Source: Trichodelitschia bisporula (taxonomy: Eukaryota; Ascomycota; Dothideomycetes; Phaeotrichales; Phaeotrichaceae). From it: a stretch of DNA of 64,000 nucleotides. The position numbers and the translations under genes were made by a program. The stretch spans positions 154,455 through 218,454 of the forward strand of contig ML996710.1 in assembly GCA_010356995.1 (NCBI GenBank), read 5' to 3'. The first letter of the stretch is position 1. Each line of letters begins with the position of its first letter. Below the pieces are notes generated by a model, which worked only from the letters and a program-made list of their open reading frames with translations, was not told where the DNA came from and did no database searches. Below, one piece after another: positions 10,041 to 21,218 of this stretch.

Positions 10041-11271
10041 GCTAGCGATCGGAGGCGAAGAAACGAGCGAAGATGCGGTGGTGACTTGGCATTCTGAACA
10101 CGGGGAGTCTGAATTTTTATACTTTGAAAAAGCTGAGGTTGGCGCGCATTTGCGCCGCGGACGTTGCCATTACAGCACTATGTGGCCGCAGCGGGTGCCG
10201 CTAGATACATGTGCCCTGGCGGGAGAGAGGTACCGCGTTTGAGAGATATTGGCCGTGCCAAGAGTGCCGCTGGCGGGGCGTTAATATGGGAGGTACTGTG
10301 GGGCATGGTATGCAGAGATGCCGCTGCGGCAAGGGCGGAGTTCATTTAGTGCCGCGATGGATGCCGCTGGGGGGTTTATGTGCTTTATGGTCGAGACTAC
10401 GAGGCTTGAAGTGCGGCCGTGGCGGCGGTAGAGTGCGGAGGGCGGCGGAGGTCACGTCGGCAGGTGGAGATGACTGCGGTGGGTGGTGTGATGGCGATAT
10501 GAGAGAGGTGATATTGGCATCGTTAGAGGGGCAGAAAGGTGTGGGAGCGATGGGATTGAGAGTGCAGGTAGAGGTTGGTGATGGAGTTGATGTTGGTGGA
10601 TGGAAAGGCGAGAGAGACAGAGGGCACCCACAGGAAGTCGTGGTAGCCCTAGTCCGCAATTTTACGCAGTCGAAGCGGCTACGACTTTCGTTTGACCCGT
10701 CGACCAGGGCCGTGTCAGAAAGATATTGCACCGTTCTGCGTTAAGTCTCTACCTCCTCTTTGAGCAAATTCTGGGCAAAAGGCAGCCATAACATTCTCAA
10801 AAGTTGGCTATCACTTTCACCCTTCCTTTGGACTCTGGGACCAAAAGTCGCGGACTTCAGCCGCACCGCACTCGACTACAGCGCGCATCTAGTCCGTCAG
10901 CGAATGGCGCATTCTGGCCTTTTAGTGGCCATCATCGGTGCTATTTGGCCTGCCTCCTTCCCATCCCGTCAGTTCTATATGTGTCTTGCTCGGAGAATAT
11001 GCCTGTCATCATTCAGATCCTTCACTTTCCCAGCCGGGAACTAAGTATGCCGAGCTGCGTCACCCCATACCTGTCTACAAAAGCAGGGCAATTGCGACAT
11101 ACGTGCGGTGACGCTACGCCCCACCTATGTCGCAAAACAACACGTTCCCTAGATCTAACTGCCCTTCACGTCAGTCCGCGTCGTCTCGTCCTACACATCG
11201 ATATCAGCGGCGCCCGTGTGCTCAGCTGACCCCGAACTACATACCAAGCCTCCGCCAGCACTCGGTTCATC

Positions 11272-11452
11272 CACGCCATCGACCCTGCTTTCCACCTGCG
11301 CATTAGGCGCCGGGCGCTCGTCGCCCTTCTCAGCCGTAGCGCCGCCAGGACGAAGCCCTTTTGCCATACGCGCTCTCTCCGCTGAGCCCGGAGGGGACCA
11401 CGTGAATATAGATTGATGAAGACCGGCCTGTAGACGCCACGCTTCTTCCGCG
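11272..11452 (-). repeat. Diverged repeat, copy 1
   Basis: This copy matches 12113-12300 in the same orientation, sharing GCGCATTAGGCGCCGGGCGC, TCGCCC, GCCCxTTGC and a GAAGACCGGCCTG/GAGACCATCTTC block. Read on the minus strand, both copies give a similar peptide (WRLQ.GLHQ...WSPP...GL.PG.AT...RPAPN..VE). The ancestor was therefore probably coding, perhaps part of a mobile or duplicated gene. Family not recognised. Confidence 0.6.
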
Positions 11453-12112
11453 GCGTGATTCGCTGGCAACAGGGTTGAAAGCGGCGGTTTGCCGGTGTCC
11501 TTGATGAGGTTAGAGGGTTATACTGTGAGCTGCGGACACCTACAACGGCTGGGTGAACATTCGAGGCCGCCCGTATAGCACGGTGCTCCTGAGCTGGGGG
11601 CTGAGGCCGAGAAAGGGGGACCGGGCCATCGGACTATAGAGGTGGAGTCGGGGTTGGCGTTGGCGTTAGAGGGCCATTTGTTGGAACGCTGTGTCCATTT
11701 GACACACCAGGCCGTTGTACAGGAGGGCTCAGCTAACGGTGTGGGTGTTGCTGGCTTAGGACTAGCAGTGTGCATTTTAATGGTTACCAGTGTTTAGAGT
11801 TAGATGAGTGGGATGGGCGGACGTGAGGAGATCTGAAGAGTAACAGGCAGAGCGACATCTTTTCATATCAGTTTATATACAGACAAATTCGCGTCAGACG
11901 TTAGGTCCCCAATGCGCGGCCGCGTAGGCGCTGGTGAGGCCCGGGGCGTGGGTACGTACCCGCCCTCGTCTCCACTGGCAGGCGCTTACCAGTCATTGTT
12001 TGTAGGCAGACCGGACGGGGACCCACTGGGTTCCAACTCTCCATCCCTCCCCGATTAGAACCAATCTACCAGTTCTTGTTCCCTCCCCTCCTAGTCCTAG
12101 GAATCGGTTTAT

Positions 12113-12300
12113 CGATGTTATGGACAATGATTTCCACGCGCACATTAGGCGCCGGGCGCGTGTCGCCCAAGGCTGTAGCACTGCCGGGAAGAAGGCCCGT
12201 TGCTCCGCGCGTTCCTTCCGTTGCGTCTAGAGGCGACCACGGAGACACAACTTGACAGAGACCATCTTCCAGCCTCCACACTTCATCCTCAGTACTACTT
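12113..12300 (-). repeat. Diverged repeat, copy 2
   Basis: This is the partner of the copy at about 11272-11452. Similarity at both DNA and peptide level suggests decay of a once-coding duplicated segment. Confidence 0.6.
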
Positions 12301-13302
12301 AAGGTCCGGTTTGGCGTCCGCCTCCTATCCGACCACGGCCTGCGCACCATATACCCATCTACCAAAAGGCGACCAGGGTGCTTAACCTCATTAGGCCCCT
12401 TGGCCACTATGCACACCTCGCGTTCCTCGGACAACTCCTTGTACCATTACTTGATAACCGCAAGCCAATCATCGATAAGTGCCTGCAGCACCGGGTCCTT
12501 GGTTCGGTTAGGAGGGCTACCGCTGCGGGCAGTGGGTACTTACGTCCTCAGGTTGGATGCTCGCGGTCTCGTCTTCCGACACCGCTGACCCTGAATGTGT
12601 GACTCCACGCAAGTGAACCAAACTATCATGAGGGGCTGGGGATCAGTTCGGTATATAGTCGTGCAATGCGGGGAAGGTGGGCGACGCCTTACTACGTACA
12701 AACCGGGACGGACCGAAAAACGGTCTAAGTCTCATCTGAAGCGCTCCGCGGAGACTGGACCGACGTACCTCTGGAGCTAAAGTCTGAGAGGCAAGGCGCG
12801 TCATACTGACGTAGATTTTCAGCCTCTGGCTCTTTATGGTCACAGGGGAGAGCCAGGTGGAGCGCGGGCGGGTGGGACGGGTGGGACGGGCCTTTCGCTC
12901 CGCATGTGCGGCACCTGCTTCTCTTACCTGATAAAGATATGCTGCTCCATGGGTTAAAGCGCAGACTGGACCGTCAATAGTCGCCCATTTAATCGTCAGA
13001 CCTTGAAGTTAAATCGTAACGCGACTCACGATGACTCCTTTCCCCACAGTGCCATCGCGATGGAAGAGGGGTAAACGGCACGTCGCGTCACGGCGGTCAA
13101 GATGAACCTGGATTTACTGTTATATTATGTCGTCACAAGGGTGCATCGTGACTTGAAGTTTTAACAGCGAAATTTTGATGCGGTCTGGGCGTCTCACAGG
13201 TGCGCGGGTATGAGGGGTGTGCAAAGTGGTAGGCAAGGTGCGCCTCTAAGATTTTTGGGGTGCGTAGCTAATGACTCCCATCCCGCTCCTTGATCTTGGC
13301 CT

Positions 13303-14560
13303 CCTACATGCTCAAGCCTTCCTGCGAGCCTATAGTATGCGGATCATCCTGTCCACACTATTCCTTGCACATCTTAACATACCGGTCCATAACCTCCACA
13401 GCCTCCTTCATGTTGCCTAGTGCCTTTTTGGTCCCAAGCCGTCTTGCGCAGGGTCCAACGCTCCATCTCTTGCTCAACGGCCTTCGAAACTTTCACGCCA
13501 GCTTCTTCGGCTTCCTTCCGACATGCCTCGGGCAACGTACGCAAGAATAGCGCCCTGGACTGTAGCGTTTTGGCGTGATCTGGTCCCAACCCCCTTTTTC
13601 GGGTTTCAAAAATGTCTGAGGCAAGCCGTTCGGCACCCTTGTCCCTCCCCGTCCAACAGAAGCTTTCGACCAACAGTGCCTGTAGATCTAAGAGCCTTTC
13701 ATCCCTCGGCATGGTCATAAGCCTTGCATCGGCTAACGCACTGCGAATCAGCGGTTCAGCCTTTGCGTATTACGCTTGGTCCAGCAGATATAGGGGGAGG
13801 GGCTGGCTTACATCGAGAACGATAGGACCCCTCGGTCCTACGGTTTCCAAGGATTCTTCCAGGGCTACTTGGAGGGGACTTTCGGCCTTCGGAAAGCTTC
13901 CCGTCCCTTGAGCGATATAAGCCAGCCCTTCTCAATAGCTCAACCTACTGCTGTAGGCCTTCCTTCGTTGCTGGCCAGTAGGCCTGGGCCACGTTTGTAT
14001 GGGGGGGCAGGGTCCGACATGCGTGCTCGGTATTGCTGAACTCGGAGGGAAAGTGGTGGTAGAGGGCCTTGACGCAATGCTCTTGCCATTGTCCGAGCTC
14101 ACCCCGCGTCTCAACCCACTGATGGGCTGAGAGCTGTACGAGACGACGCATCTCCCACCCTCTTTTGCCGCTGCTTCGCAGCAGAACGAATGCGACATAG
14201 CATGATCAAATCGTCCTGGAAGGTGAGGGCTTGCTCCTCTGGACCAGGCCTGGGGTCACCCGGCACTTTGTGATTGCCGAATATGAGGTCTTGTGGAATT
14301 GCCGGCCGTCAACGACGCTCGTGAGCGAGAGAAGCCGGGTGCTGAGGGCCTCTTTTGATAGATGCAATCAAAAGTAGAGTGCCAGGTTGTCAGAATGGAG
14401 TTCTCTGCTCCATGAGTTTGGCGCATGTCGCCGAGGTCCCGGTCTATTACTCTGATTTGGTGCTTATGATTGCCGTTGAGCGCCTTGACCAGTTCAAAAG
14501 CTTGGAGTCGGGGGGCATTGAGTCCTCTCCTTCCTATCCTCTCTTGTGCTCTCCTTCGGC
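13303..14560 (-). pseudogene. NLR relic (NB-ARC C-terminal part plus TPRs)
   Basis: Reading leftward on the minus strand, pieces in changing frames follow the order of fungal NB-ARC/TPR NLRs. At about 14.4 kb is a winged-helix-like segment (SILTTWHSTFDCIYQKRPSA). It is followed by GIPQDLIFG. At about 14.13 kb is RRLVQLSAHQWVETRGELGQW, matching the family's 'MHRLVQLxxRxWLExxGExExW'. Tetratricopeptide units then run from 13.9 to 13.3 kb (for example RGLGPDHAKTLQSRALF and a last unit with GNMKEAVEVMDRYVKMCKE). Frame changes and stops occur several times, and the nucleotide-binding P-loop region is not found, so this is a decayed C-terminal fragment. Intact relatives act as intracellular sensors in fungal non-self recognition. 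Confidence 0.7.
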
Positions 14561-14599
14561 CGGGCAATCGCGTTACAATTGACTAAAGGGTATGAGATC

Positions 14600-16290
14600 A
14601 TGATGGAGATAGATGAAATGCCAGCCGATTTAGTGAGAGACAGGCTCTCGAGACAAAGTAAGCAAGCAAACAACACGAGAAACGTGTGGAGAAGAAATCT
14701 GTGATTGTGATTCTTTGTAGTTGGAGTGGATCAAGAGAAGAGAAGGTGAGTGTAAGCTACGATACGATGTATCCCTCAATAGTTCCTTCCTACACAACAT
14801 GTTTGGCATACGCCATCATCCATAGTGTGCACCAAGATTGCAATTGTTCTTAATGGGATTATTGCAGTGAAAACGAACAGTCGTGATCCGTGAGGCGTTC
14901 GGATCAACGCTTCTCCGCTATCACCACTCCCTCCAACCTCATCTCTACCTTCAACCAAGCCGCAGCCACTTCCATCCCGATCCCTGATTATTTGCCCTTT
15001 CCCTAACCCGCCTGTAACCCACCCATTTGAGATTTCTGGTTCTGCCGCACAAAGCGCGCAGCTCAATGAGCGAAGCCGATGCGGGACTTAGACGTACTGG
15101 GTGCTCTCTGCCGCAAAACCGACAAGCGGCATCTTGATGGACGTCGGAGCTAGACACATACAGTGGCAACGCTGTGAAGTGAAAACTCATCCCGGAAGAG
15201 GTTTTGGGCGGGAGTCAGACCGCGCGGGACGGGAGGAGCAAGAAAAGCCGTTGGGTAAGACTGCGAGAAGCTCAAAGAAAGAGCGGAAGGTGACCGGCGG
15301 AGCCACTCGAGACTAGAAACAATGTGTATGCAAAGTAACCTTCAATGCTCCTTCTTCCCTAGCAATTGCCTCATGTCTACATCACAACTCACCAATCTAC
15401 CAGCAGCACCAGCACCACCGACTCCGAGCCTTACCAACATGAGCAGCACAAGAGTTGTATGCCGAGCGGAGAGCGACGCAGATCAACTGATGCCGTACCT
15501 GCGATTCCAGAGCGCAGAGCACAGACGCCACGTGAAGCGGAGTGGTGGACGACAGCCCTCAAAGCTATCTCAAACCCCGCAACACGATCGGCCATACCGC
15601 TCCGTCACGCCGTGGTCACTCACGCAGCAAAAGGTCGCACTGAACCACGGCATTCCGGTAAAATGACTCAGCTCCGAGCATCGGCAACCGCGCGGCACAT
15701 ACCGAAAATCAGCCAGAGCCGCTGGTTCAACAGTACCGACCCACATTTTGCTGGAAATCGGCAAGTGCGAGTTGAATCACACTCCTCTCACTTGCTCAAT
15801 CTTTCGGCCCGTCCCGTTTTGAAAGCCGTCGCCACTTTCCCCGCACTGTACTACCGTCTCTACCGCACTCGTCCCCTGCCCGGCGGCAACGCATCATAAG
15901 TCCTGGCGGCAAGCTGGTGCCTATGCCTGAGTACGCGCATTCTAGTCTCGCTCGCTTTGGCTAGCTCGGGTCCTGATGAATCTGGAACGCCCGATTAGGA
16001 ATTTCGAGAGCCTCGTACCGTGATTGAGTTGGCCATCTGATACGACTTTGCCCTTCTCCCAGCATAGGACGTAGTCACCACAATAGGTCCTCACAGTGAT
16101 TTGGCTCGGTGATTGGTGTCACATCGAGCGTCAAATGTGCAATGGAAAGCCGACATCCGATTCTACGCTTTATTTAAATAGCCGTCAAGCAACTGTTCCC
16201 CCTCCCGCCTCTCCTCAGCTCTCCAACACTTTTCCCAACCTCCGCACTTGCTCGTAACAACCATCCACTTGTTGCCTCAAGTCTAGCATG
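14600..16290. other. Intergenic, no supported gene
   Basis: Overlapping Ser/Thr/Pro-rich frames at 15.3-15.9 kb show no domain and no splice signals that would tie them together. The rest shows nothing beyond unique intergenic sequence. Confidence 0.4.
16169..16270 (+). promoter_or_regulatory. Putative promoter with TATA-like box and CT tract
   Basis: TTTATTTAAATA at 16169-16180 is followed by a pyrimidine-rich run (about 16196-16250). This is the usual fungal core-promoter arrangement, about 170 bases before the ATG at 16350. An ATG at 16288 opens a short upstream frame ending before the main start. Confidence 0.4.
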
Positions 16291-16349
16291 CTTTCACCAC
16301 CCAACCCTCTCCCTTGCTCGTTATCTTCACACCATATGCCACCGGCAAG

Positions 16350-17198
16350 ATGAATTGTCCATGGCCTGCGCCCACCAGGCTCACTGCCTACAACGAACGC
16401 TCTCCAGAGCATTCTGCTGCGTCGGAAGGACGCCCTGCCCCACAAATCAGCTATTGGGCCCCACCCACACCGCGGCTGAGGCCGGCGCGACTTCCTGGCC
16501 GGCCTGCCTCCGCCCTGTCCCGCTCTCGGCCTCGGGAACGCCGTTCTGCAGGCGAGATACCTAGCGCATGCACTCGGTCTCCGCCTCGGGGGCCCCGCTC
16601 TATACGCGAGGCAGCACGTATTCGACCTCCAAACGTAGTCACTCACGGCTTGCAGTGCAACCCCTCTGACCTAATCAAGGATACCACACAGTGGGAGCTT
16701 GTGAACCCGCGGCCCATGGATCAGGCCCAGGAACCGACGTGCCTTTTGCAAGCCCCAGTGCCGCACCTCGTGGCCTCGTGGTCCTTTCAGGACGCAACGA
16801 ATGGAACCCAGGCGGCAGCAGGACTCCATTCCGACGACCATATACTCGATGCGAGCGTCTCCCCTCCGGCGGCCACAGTGCAGGAGCGCGCCACTCTTCA
16901 TCAACTTAATGGGCAGTTTGCCGACCTTAGTCTCGTATGCAGCCGGTGATTAGCTGACACGAAGCCCGCTAACATCAATTCGCAGCGCGATCCGACACCC
17001 TTTAACCCGGACTCCGATACAGAGTCCGTGCACACCGTCGTCTGCGATGGATCGGGCTGGCGGAGCGAGGACTCCCTCCACATTTTGTCGAGAGCCTGGC
17101 CCGAGGGCTTCAGGCGGCAGGATTTTCTCCCTGGCGAATTGTGCTCACCTTGTCAACTGGTGCTGCCGAGCCGGTATCCGAGGGAAGAAATGATGTAA
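16350..17198 (+). CDS. Hypothetical protein, two exons
   Basis: The gene model has exon 1 at 16350-16934 and exon 2 at 16986-17198. They are joined across a 51-nt intron with GTATGC donor, GCTAACAT branch site and TTCGCAG acceptor, in phase 0. The product is about 266 residues. Residues 1-100 are basic and Pro/Arg/Ser-rich (probably disordered). The remainder is more balanced and includes a WELVNPRPM stretch, LHQLNGQFADLSL at the exon junction and an acidic segment NPDSDTESVHTVVCD. No family is recognised and no signal peptide or membrane segment is visible. The start at 16350 is the first ATG in the main frame. The clean intron and the upstream promoter-like sequence are the best evidence for a gene. 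Confidence 0.5.
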
Positions 17199-19083
17199 AG
17201 GCGCGGACGTGGATAGGCGAGCCCGGAGCCGAAGGCCATGAGCATGTGTCTTCTTAGGCTCTTTGGGGCGTGATGTTTAGGTGTCTGGAGGATCCTACAC
17301 CTGCATGAGCCTTGCAGGTTCCTCACCTTGAGCTTTTACGCCTCATTATAGTTCCCTCCTGCGGTAAATGCCAGCGGGGAGCGCGATTGTCGGTCGTGAG
17401 ACTGAAGGATCTGTTGATGCAACCATCAGTATGCTCTCTGCCTTCGTTGCCCATCCTCACCCTAAATTTAGGGGGGAATCACCGGCTTCGGTTCCGCCTC
17501 TCACCACGGCTACGAAATGGCCAGATATTCATGACTAGCCAGACAAGTCGGCATTTTCCATGACGTGGCCTTCCGAGCGCTTGATGCGGGCATCGGAAGG
17601 AGCAGTTCACGCTTGGGAAAAGACAACGGTAATATGGTCCTGATGACGGGAGGGCACACGCCGAAGGGAAAGACCAGTGCAGGATGTCGCCCCATCGTGT
17701 CGTCATATTCTTACTGACTGGGGGAAGCGCAGGCGCCGGACACTGGAGAGTCCCTTCCAAATACAGCAGTGCCTGCCCGGCCGAAGACGGCCGCCGTGAT
17801 ATCTGCGGAAAGACCCTCCTGAACCCCTGGGCTCCTGCTTGCTTTTCACCGCTCCGGGACGGGAAGGACACCGCCGACTTGTGGCACCTGCTGAATGATC
17901 TGTGGAAAAAGTACTGGGGATTGAAAAACCGGTCGTGTATATTAGGAGAGTGGTTCTCCCGAGAGTCAAAGGTCATGGACTTCCATCTCTCAACCTCATC
18001 AACTACACATCAGAACATCGCAGCAACACTCCTCTCGCCCTCTCATCAATGAAGATTCTTCTTGATCTTTCATCCGTCCTCCTCATCTCATCGCTCTCAT
18101 GGCGGCATATGACTTGGTCATGAACGCCATGACTGAGCTGCTGGGCAAGTACCGACAGTGGTCTTGTCCTCATCGGTGGTGCGGCGTGCATCGTTCATAA
18201 ATACCGCAAGATATTCCAGCACCATCTTTTCTCTTTCTCTCGATTTTCATCATCTGCACACGACATGGGAAGGATTGCAGTTGTTATGGGGGACGCACCG
18301 AGTTTCCGAGCTGCAACTTACGGTGTGGTATGTCTTTGGCGGTCTCCACTCCTTCACATTTGTACCATTTGCTAACGTTAGGAGTGCGGCGTATCAAGTG
18401 CTCTCACGCAAATTCTCTCTCCCTGAGCAGCCGGCCTGCGGCGGTGTAAACGGCTTGTACTGATGTCGCGGGCATCGTGGTGCCAACGTACACCTGCCTG
18501 CGGCAGTAAGGCAATTGCCGTACACGTGCGGTGACATTGCCATGCACGTTGCAGGGTCTATGAGAGCTGGGCTTGAGAGCCGGTGGGAGGGATAGAAGAA
18601 CTAAACTCAATGTGCTCTTGACTGCTTTCATATGTTGACCGAGGGGGGGGAGCGGCGCTCGTAAAAGGTGGGAAGTCAGAGTTCACCGCCCCCGCCCTCG
18701 TAAACTCACGGACTGGTTTAAGAGCATGCACCGATTGACGCCCTCTGGAGGGCATGTGCCCCGCTGCAGCATGTTCTCGACATCCGACTCGAAGTCATCG
18801 CCAGCGACGTCGTGGTAATTGACTGAGGAGCATACCTTTTCTCTCCGTTACAGATTATCCACCGCGCCCATAACTGCAGTTGATACCTTTCTCCTTTGCC
18901 ATCAAACACACAACTCTTCACTTTGTTTTAGAATGCTCTTGTTCACTAGACCTCCAAAGACCCTCCACAGCGGCAAAGAGGACCGTGAAGAAATTCTTTG
19001 AGAAACTGTCTTGCGTTCCCGCCGGCGGATATAGCGCAGACTAGTCAAAATCTTACCTGCACCAGTTCCCCTCCCATCCGCAA
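17199..19083. other. Intergenic with one possible short gene relic
   Basis: At 18099 an ATG after a pyrimidine-rich tract opens MAAYDLVMNAMTELLGKYRQ. A neighbouring frame continues with a hydrophobic GLVLIGGAACIVHKYRKIF. This might be a small membrane protein that has decayed, or chance. Frames at 17.5-18.0 kb on both strands look like shadows of each other. No other signal is seen. Confidence 0.3.
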
Positions 19084-20160
19084 TCAATAACGTGAAAACT
19101 CCAGAATCTTCTCCTTCCTAACCGCCTCAATCTGCGGATCCGCTCCCCGCGCCAGCAAGAAACCTTCCAACTCCCGATCCCCCCAAATCCGGGCAACATT
19201 AAACGCCGTCTGGCCCCCATCTGCCTCTAAAAAATGATCAAACGTAAGCACAATGGGCCCGTAAGTGCTCTCCATCGTCTCCTCTACCTCTTCGGGCTTC
19301 TTCCACGACTCCTTTGCCATAACATCGATCCCCGCTCCGCGTTCTAGCAACCACTCGATAACCTCAAACCGCCCCGGCCGGCCCCAGGAATGGCCGATTG
19401 CAGCTTGGGCAACAAGATCCGTGCCTTCAACTCGCCCCCCTGCGATGGAGAGGTGTACGAGGCTGGATAGAGATGCTTCCCGCGCAGCGTAAACCATTGC
19501 CGAGTCCCCGCTGTTACCCGCAACGTTTGGGTCTACGCCCTGCGACAGGAACCAACGGACTATGGTGCCATTACTGGTTACAAGGGAGAGCGCGGGCGAG
19601 CACCACGCTTGGTCTCCGATGGCACTAACATCCCACCCCAAGTCCACTAAGCGCTGCAATTCGTGCGTCTCGCCAGTTTCCACCGCCCGCCGGGCCACAT
19701 GATGAGTCAGATTCTCACACCGGCACCAATATGGAGGCACGATGTTGAACTCCGGTTGCGCGGCCAGGTACTCGATAACATGCCAGTACCCCGCGTTGTA
19801 CGCCGTAACCATGGAATTCAGGCCGCTGTCCCAGTATTGCCATGCTGAGGGCCGGTTTAGGATCTCGTCTGGGGAGGTACGCATTGACTCGAGAACTGAA
19901 CGGAGGTCGGAGAGCGAGCCGGTTTGTAGGGCGGCTTTGAAGCGGTCGCGGGTGGCGAAGTGGAGCTGGTTTGAGGCGATGGAGTCGGTGGGGAGGTAGA
20001 CAGCGATGCCAACGAGTTGGTTATAGCTCATGGGTAGGTTGCGTTGGAGGGCTTCATTGCCCGATTGGATGTGCTCTGGTGAGTTCCAGAACGCTACCAT
20101 CTCTGGGGGGGGAGGCGGACCGGGTGCGTAGATCTTTTCGATGGGGATATACTTTCTCAT
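19084..20160 (-). CDS. Ankyrin-repeat protein
   Basis: This is a single-exon protein of 358 residues starting at an ATG with no competing upstream start. After a Pro-rich head (residues about 13-19), residues about 80-350 form degenerate ankyrin repeats: AYNAGYWHVIEYLAAQPEF, ETHELQRLVDLGWDVSAIG, IVRWFLSQGVDPNVAGNSGDS, FEVIEWLLERGAGIDVMAK and TAFNVARIWGDRELEGFLLARGADP. There is no signal peptide or membrane span, so it is probably an intracellular protein-binding scaffold. Partner unknown. Ankyrin-only proteins are numerous in fungal accessory regions, and some are the repeat part of NLR-like receptors, but no nucleotide-binding domain is present here. Confidence 0.75.
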   Translation of the reverse strand: MRKYIPIEKIYAPGPPPPPEMVAFWNSPEHIQSGNEALQRNLPMSYNQLVGIAVYLPTDSIASNQLHFATRDRFKAALQTGSLSDLRSVLESMRTSPDEILNRPSAWQYWDSGLNSMVTAYNAGYWHVIEYLAAQPEFNIVPPYWCRCENLTHHVARRAVETGETHELQRLVDLGWDVSAIGDQAWCSPALSLVTSNGTIVRWFLSQGVDPNVAGNSGDSAMVYAAREASLSSLVHLSIAGGRVEGTDLVAQAAIGHSWGRPGRFEVIEWLLERGAGIDVMAKESWKKPEEVEETMESTYGPIVLTFDHFLEADGGQTAFNVARIWGDRELEGFLLARGADPQIEAVRKEKILEFSRY

Positions 20161-20259
20161 GCTGACAAAAGGGGAGGAGAGTACAGTGGGTGTTTGGGAA
20201 TCTGCAACCGATAGGCGATCGTGGGAGGTAGGAAACGGGACGCGCTCACCAACCCAAAA

Positions 20260-20470
20260 ACCTGGCCGAGGTGGTGTGCTCTGTATCTATAGTGCAGGAT
20301 TCGGCCCCGCCCAAGATAGGGTTCCCTGCGGAGCACTAGGATGCGGGGGTATAACATATAGGCCGTGCTCGCCAGGGGTCTCACGCACGATATAGTGTTT
20401 CGATATCGGCCATCCAACGGGAGCGGCCACACCCGTGTCGCACCAGCACGTTTCGAAGCTTATCTGTCCC
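20260..20470. repeat. Duplicated flank of the secreted-protein genes, copy 1
   Basis: This block recurs at 22640-22860 in the same orientation. Shared anchors include AGTGCAGGAT, AAGATAGG, TAGGCCGTGCTCGCCAGGGG, GCACGATA, GGGAGCGG and a TTCGAAGCTT block followed by TCTGTcCCAA. It marks the 5' boundary of the unit that carried the secreted proline-rich gene when it duplicated. Confidence 0.75.
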
Positions 20471-20482
20471 AAGCTCATGATC

Positions 20483-20662
20483 AGTGGTGCATCACAATAT
20501 AAGGGACTGTTGGGTGGTACGCCGCAATATTGGGCCGTGTTCGATAGTACGCCGCAGTATCGAGGCCGGTTTGGTGGTACGCCGCAAAACTGGGCAAGGT
20601 TCGGTGGCACGCCGCAATACTGGGACAGGTTCGATGGTGCGCTGCAATACCGGGCCTGTCTG
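20483..20662. repeat. 30-bp minisatellite, six units
   Basis: Six 30-bp units with core GGTGGTACGCCGCAATAcTGG follow each other. The plus frame reads as a decapeptide repeat close to GGTPQYWxRF. A lone related unit sits at about 20850. The array is in the spacer between the divergent ankyrin and first secreted-protein genes. No start, splice signal or homology supports translation. Confidence 0.75.
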
Positions 20663-20689
20663 CTATGTTTTTCTCTCGGTCAATCGAGT

Positions 20690-21065
20690 ATCGGGAGCAG
20701 CCGAAAGGTGAAGCCTTCCCCTTAAGCCTCGCCACAAGACTCCTCCTCAGCCGCATTTGCAGTCCTTCCACTTGACGGTATGGCAAAGACATCCTGTTTT
20801 TACAAGCGGAGTTCATGAATAATGCCCGTAAAGTTGTATTTTGACGGGCAGATTCGGTGGTATCCCGCAATACCAGGCTTGACAGCCAGGCACGTCCTTC
20901 GGTCGACCGTAGTATCTGGAGGAGCCGAAAGGTGAAGCCCTCCACTAGTGCCTCGCCACAAGACTCCTGCTTAGCCGCATTTGAAATCCTTCCACTTGAC
21001 GATCTGGCGATGGCATCCTGTTTCCACATGAGGACTCCATAAATAACACCCGTGAAGTCGTACCA
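20690..21065. repeat. Tandem duplication in the promoter spacer
   Basis: About 150 bases at 20690-20840 are repeated at 20912-21065 (GGAGCCGAAAGGTGAAGCC, CCTCGCCACAAGACTCCT, TTCCACTTGACG, CATCCTGTTT, GTGAAGTCGTA). A third, more diverged version precedes the second secreted-protein gene at about 22916-23060. Confidence 0.75.
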
Positions 21066-21083
21066 TGTATCCTCATCTCGTCC

Positions 21084-21120
21084 TGCTCATGGGGTCCGGA
21101 ATCAGCTCCGGGTATATAAC
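21084..21120 (+). promoter_or_regulatory. Core promoter of the first secreted-protein gene
   Basis: GGGGTCCGGAATC followed by GGTATATAAC lies about 100 bases before the ATG at 21219. The same two elements at nearly the same spacing precede the paralogue (23087-23116). Their preservation while surrounding bases differ suggests a shared TATA-driven promoter. Confidence 0.6.
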
Positions 21121-21218
21121 AAGAGCAAGCAGACATCTTACCTCTCTCAAGGCCAACATCCTCTCCATCTCCAGCACTCTTCCAGGCCTCACTCGTTTTC
21201 AACCGGCCTACCTTCAAG

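Larger units (their letters stand above)
10041..13302. other. Gene-poor stretch with a diverged repeat pair
   Basis: No gene is supported here. Frames around 10.2-10.7 kb are compositionally biased (Ser/Pro or Gly/Arg rich) and mutually overlapping. The only structured signal is the repeat pair at about 11272-11452 and 12113-12300. From 12.85 to 13.3 kb I see neither coding signal nor repeats. Confidence 0.45.

Noticed and set aside
8841-10097. A 418-codon plus-strand frame opposite the SURNod19-like gene
   Set aside because: It is antisense to a gene with signal peptide and family motifs, and its Arg/His/Pro-rich translation is what complementing GC-rich codons gives.
10211-10744. A 177-codon plus-strand frame with an overlapping minus-strand frame
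   Set aside because: Gly/Arg-rich on one strand and Ser/Pro-rich on the other; no start context or domain.
15322-15899. Two overlapping plus-strand frames (114 and 177 codons)
   Set aside because: Low-complexity Ser/Thr/Pro/Arg composition, no homology recalled, and both frames open in the same place as expected from GC-rich spacer.
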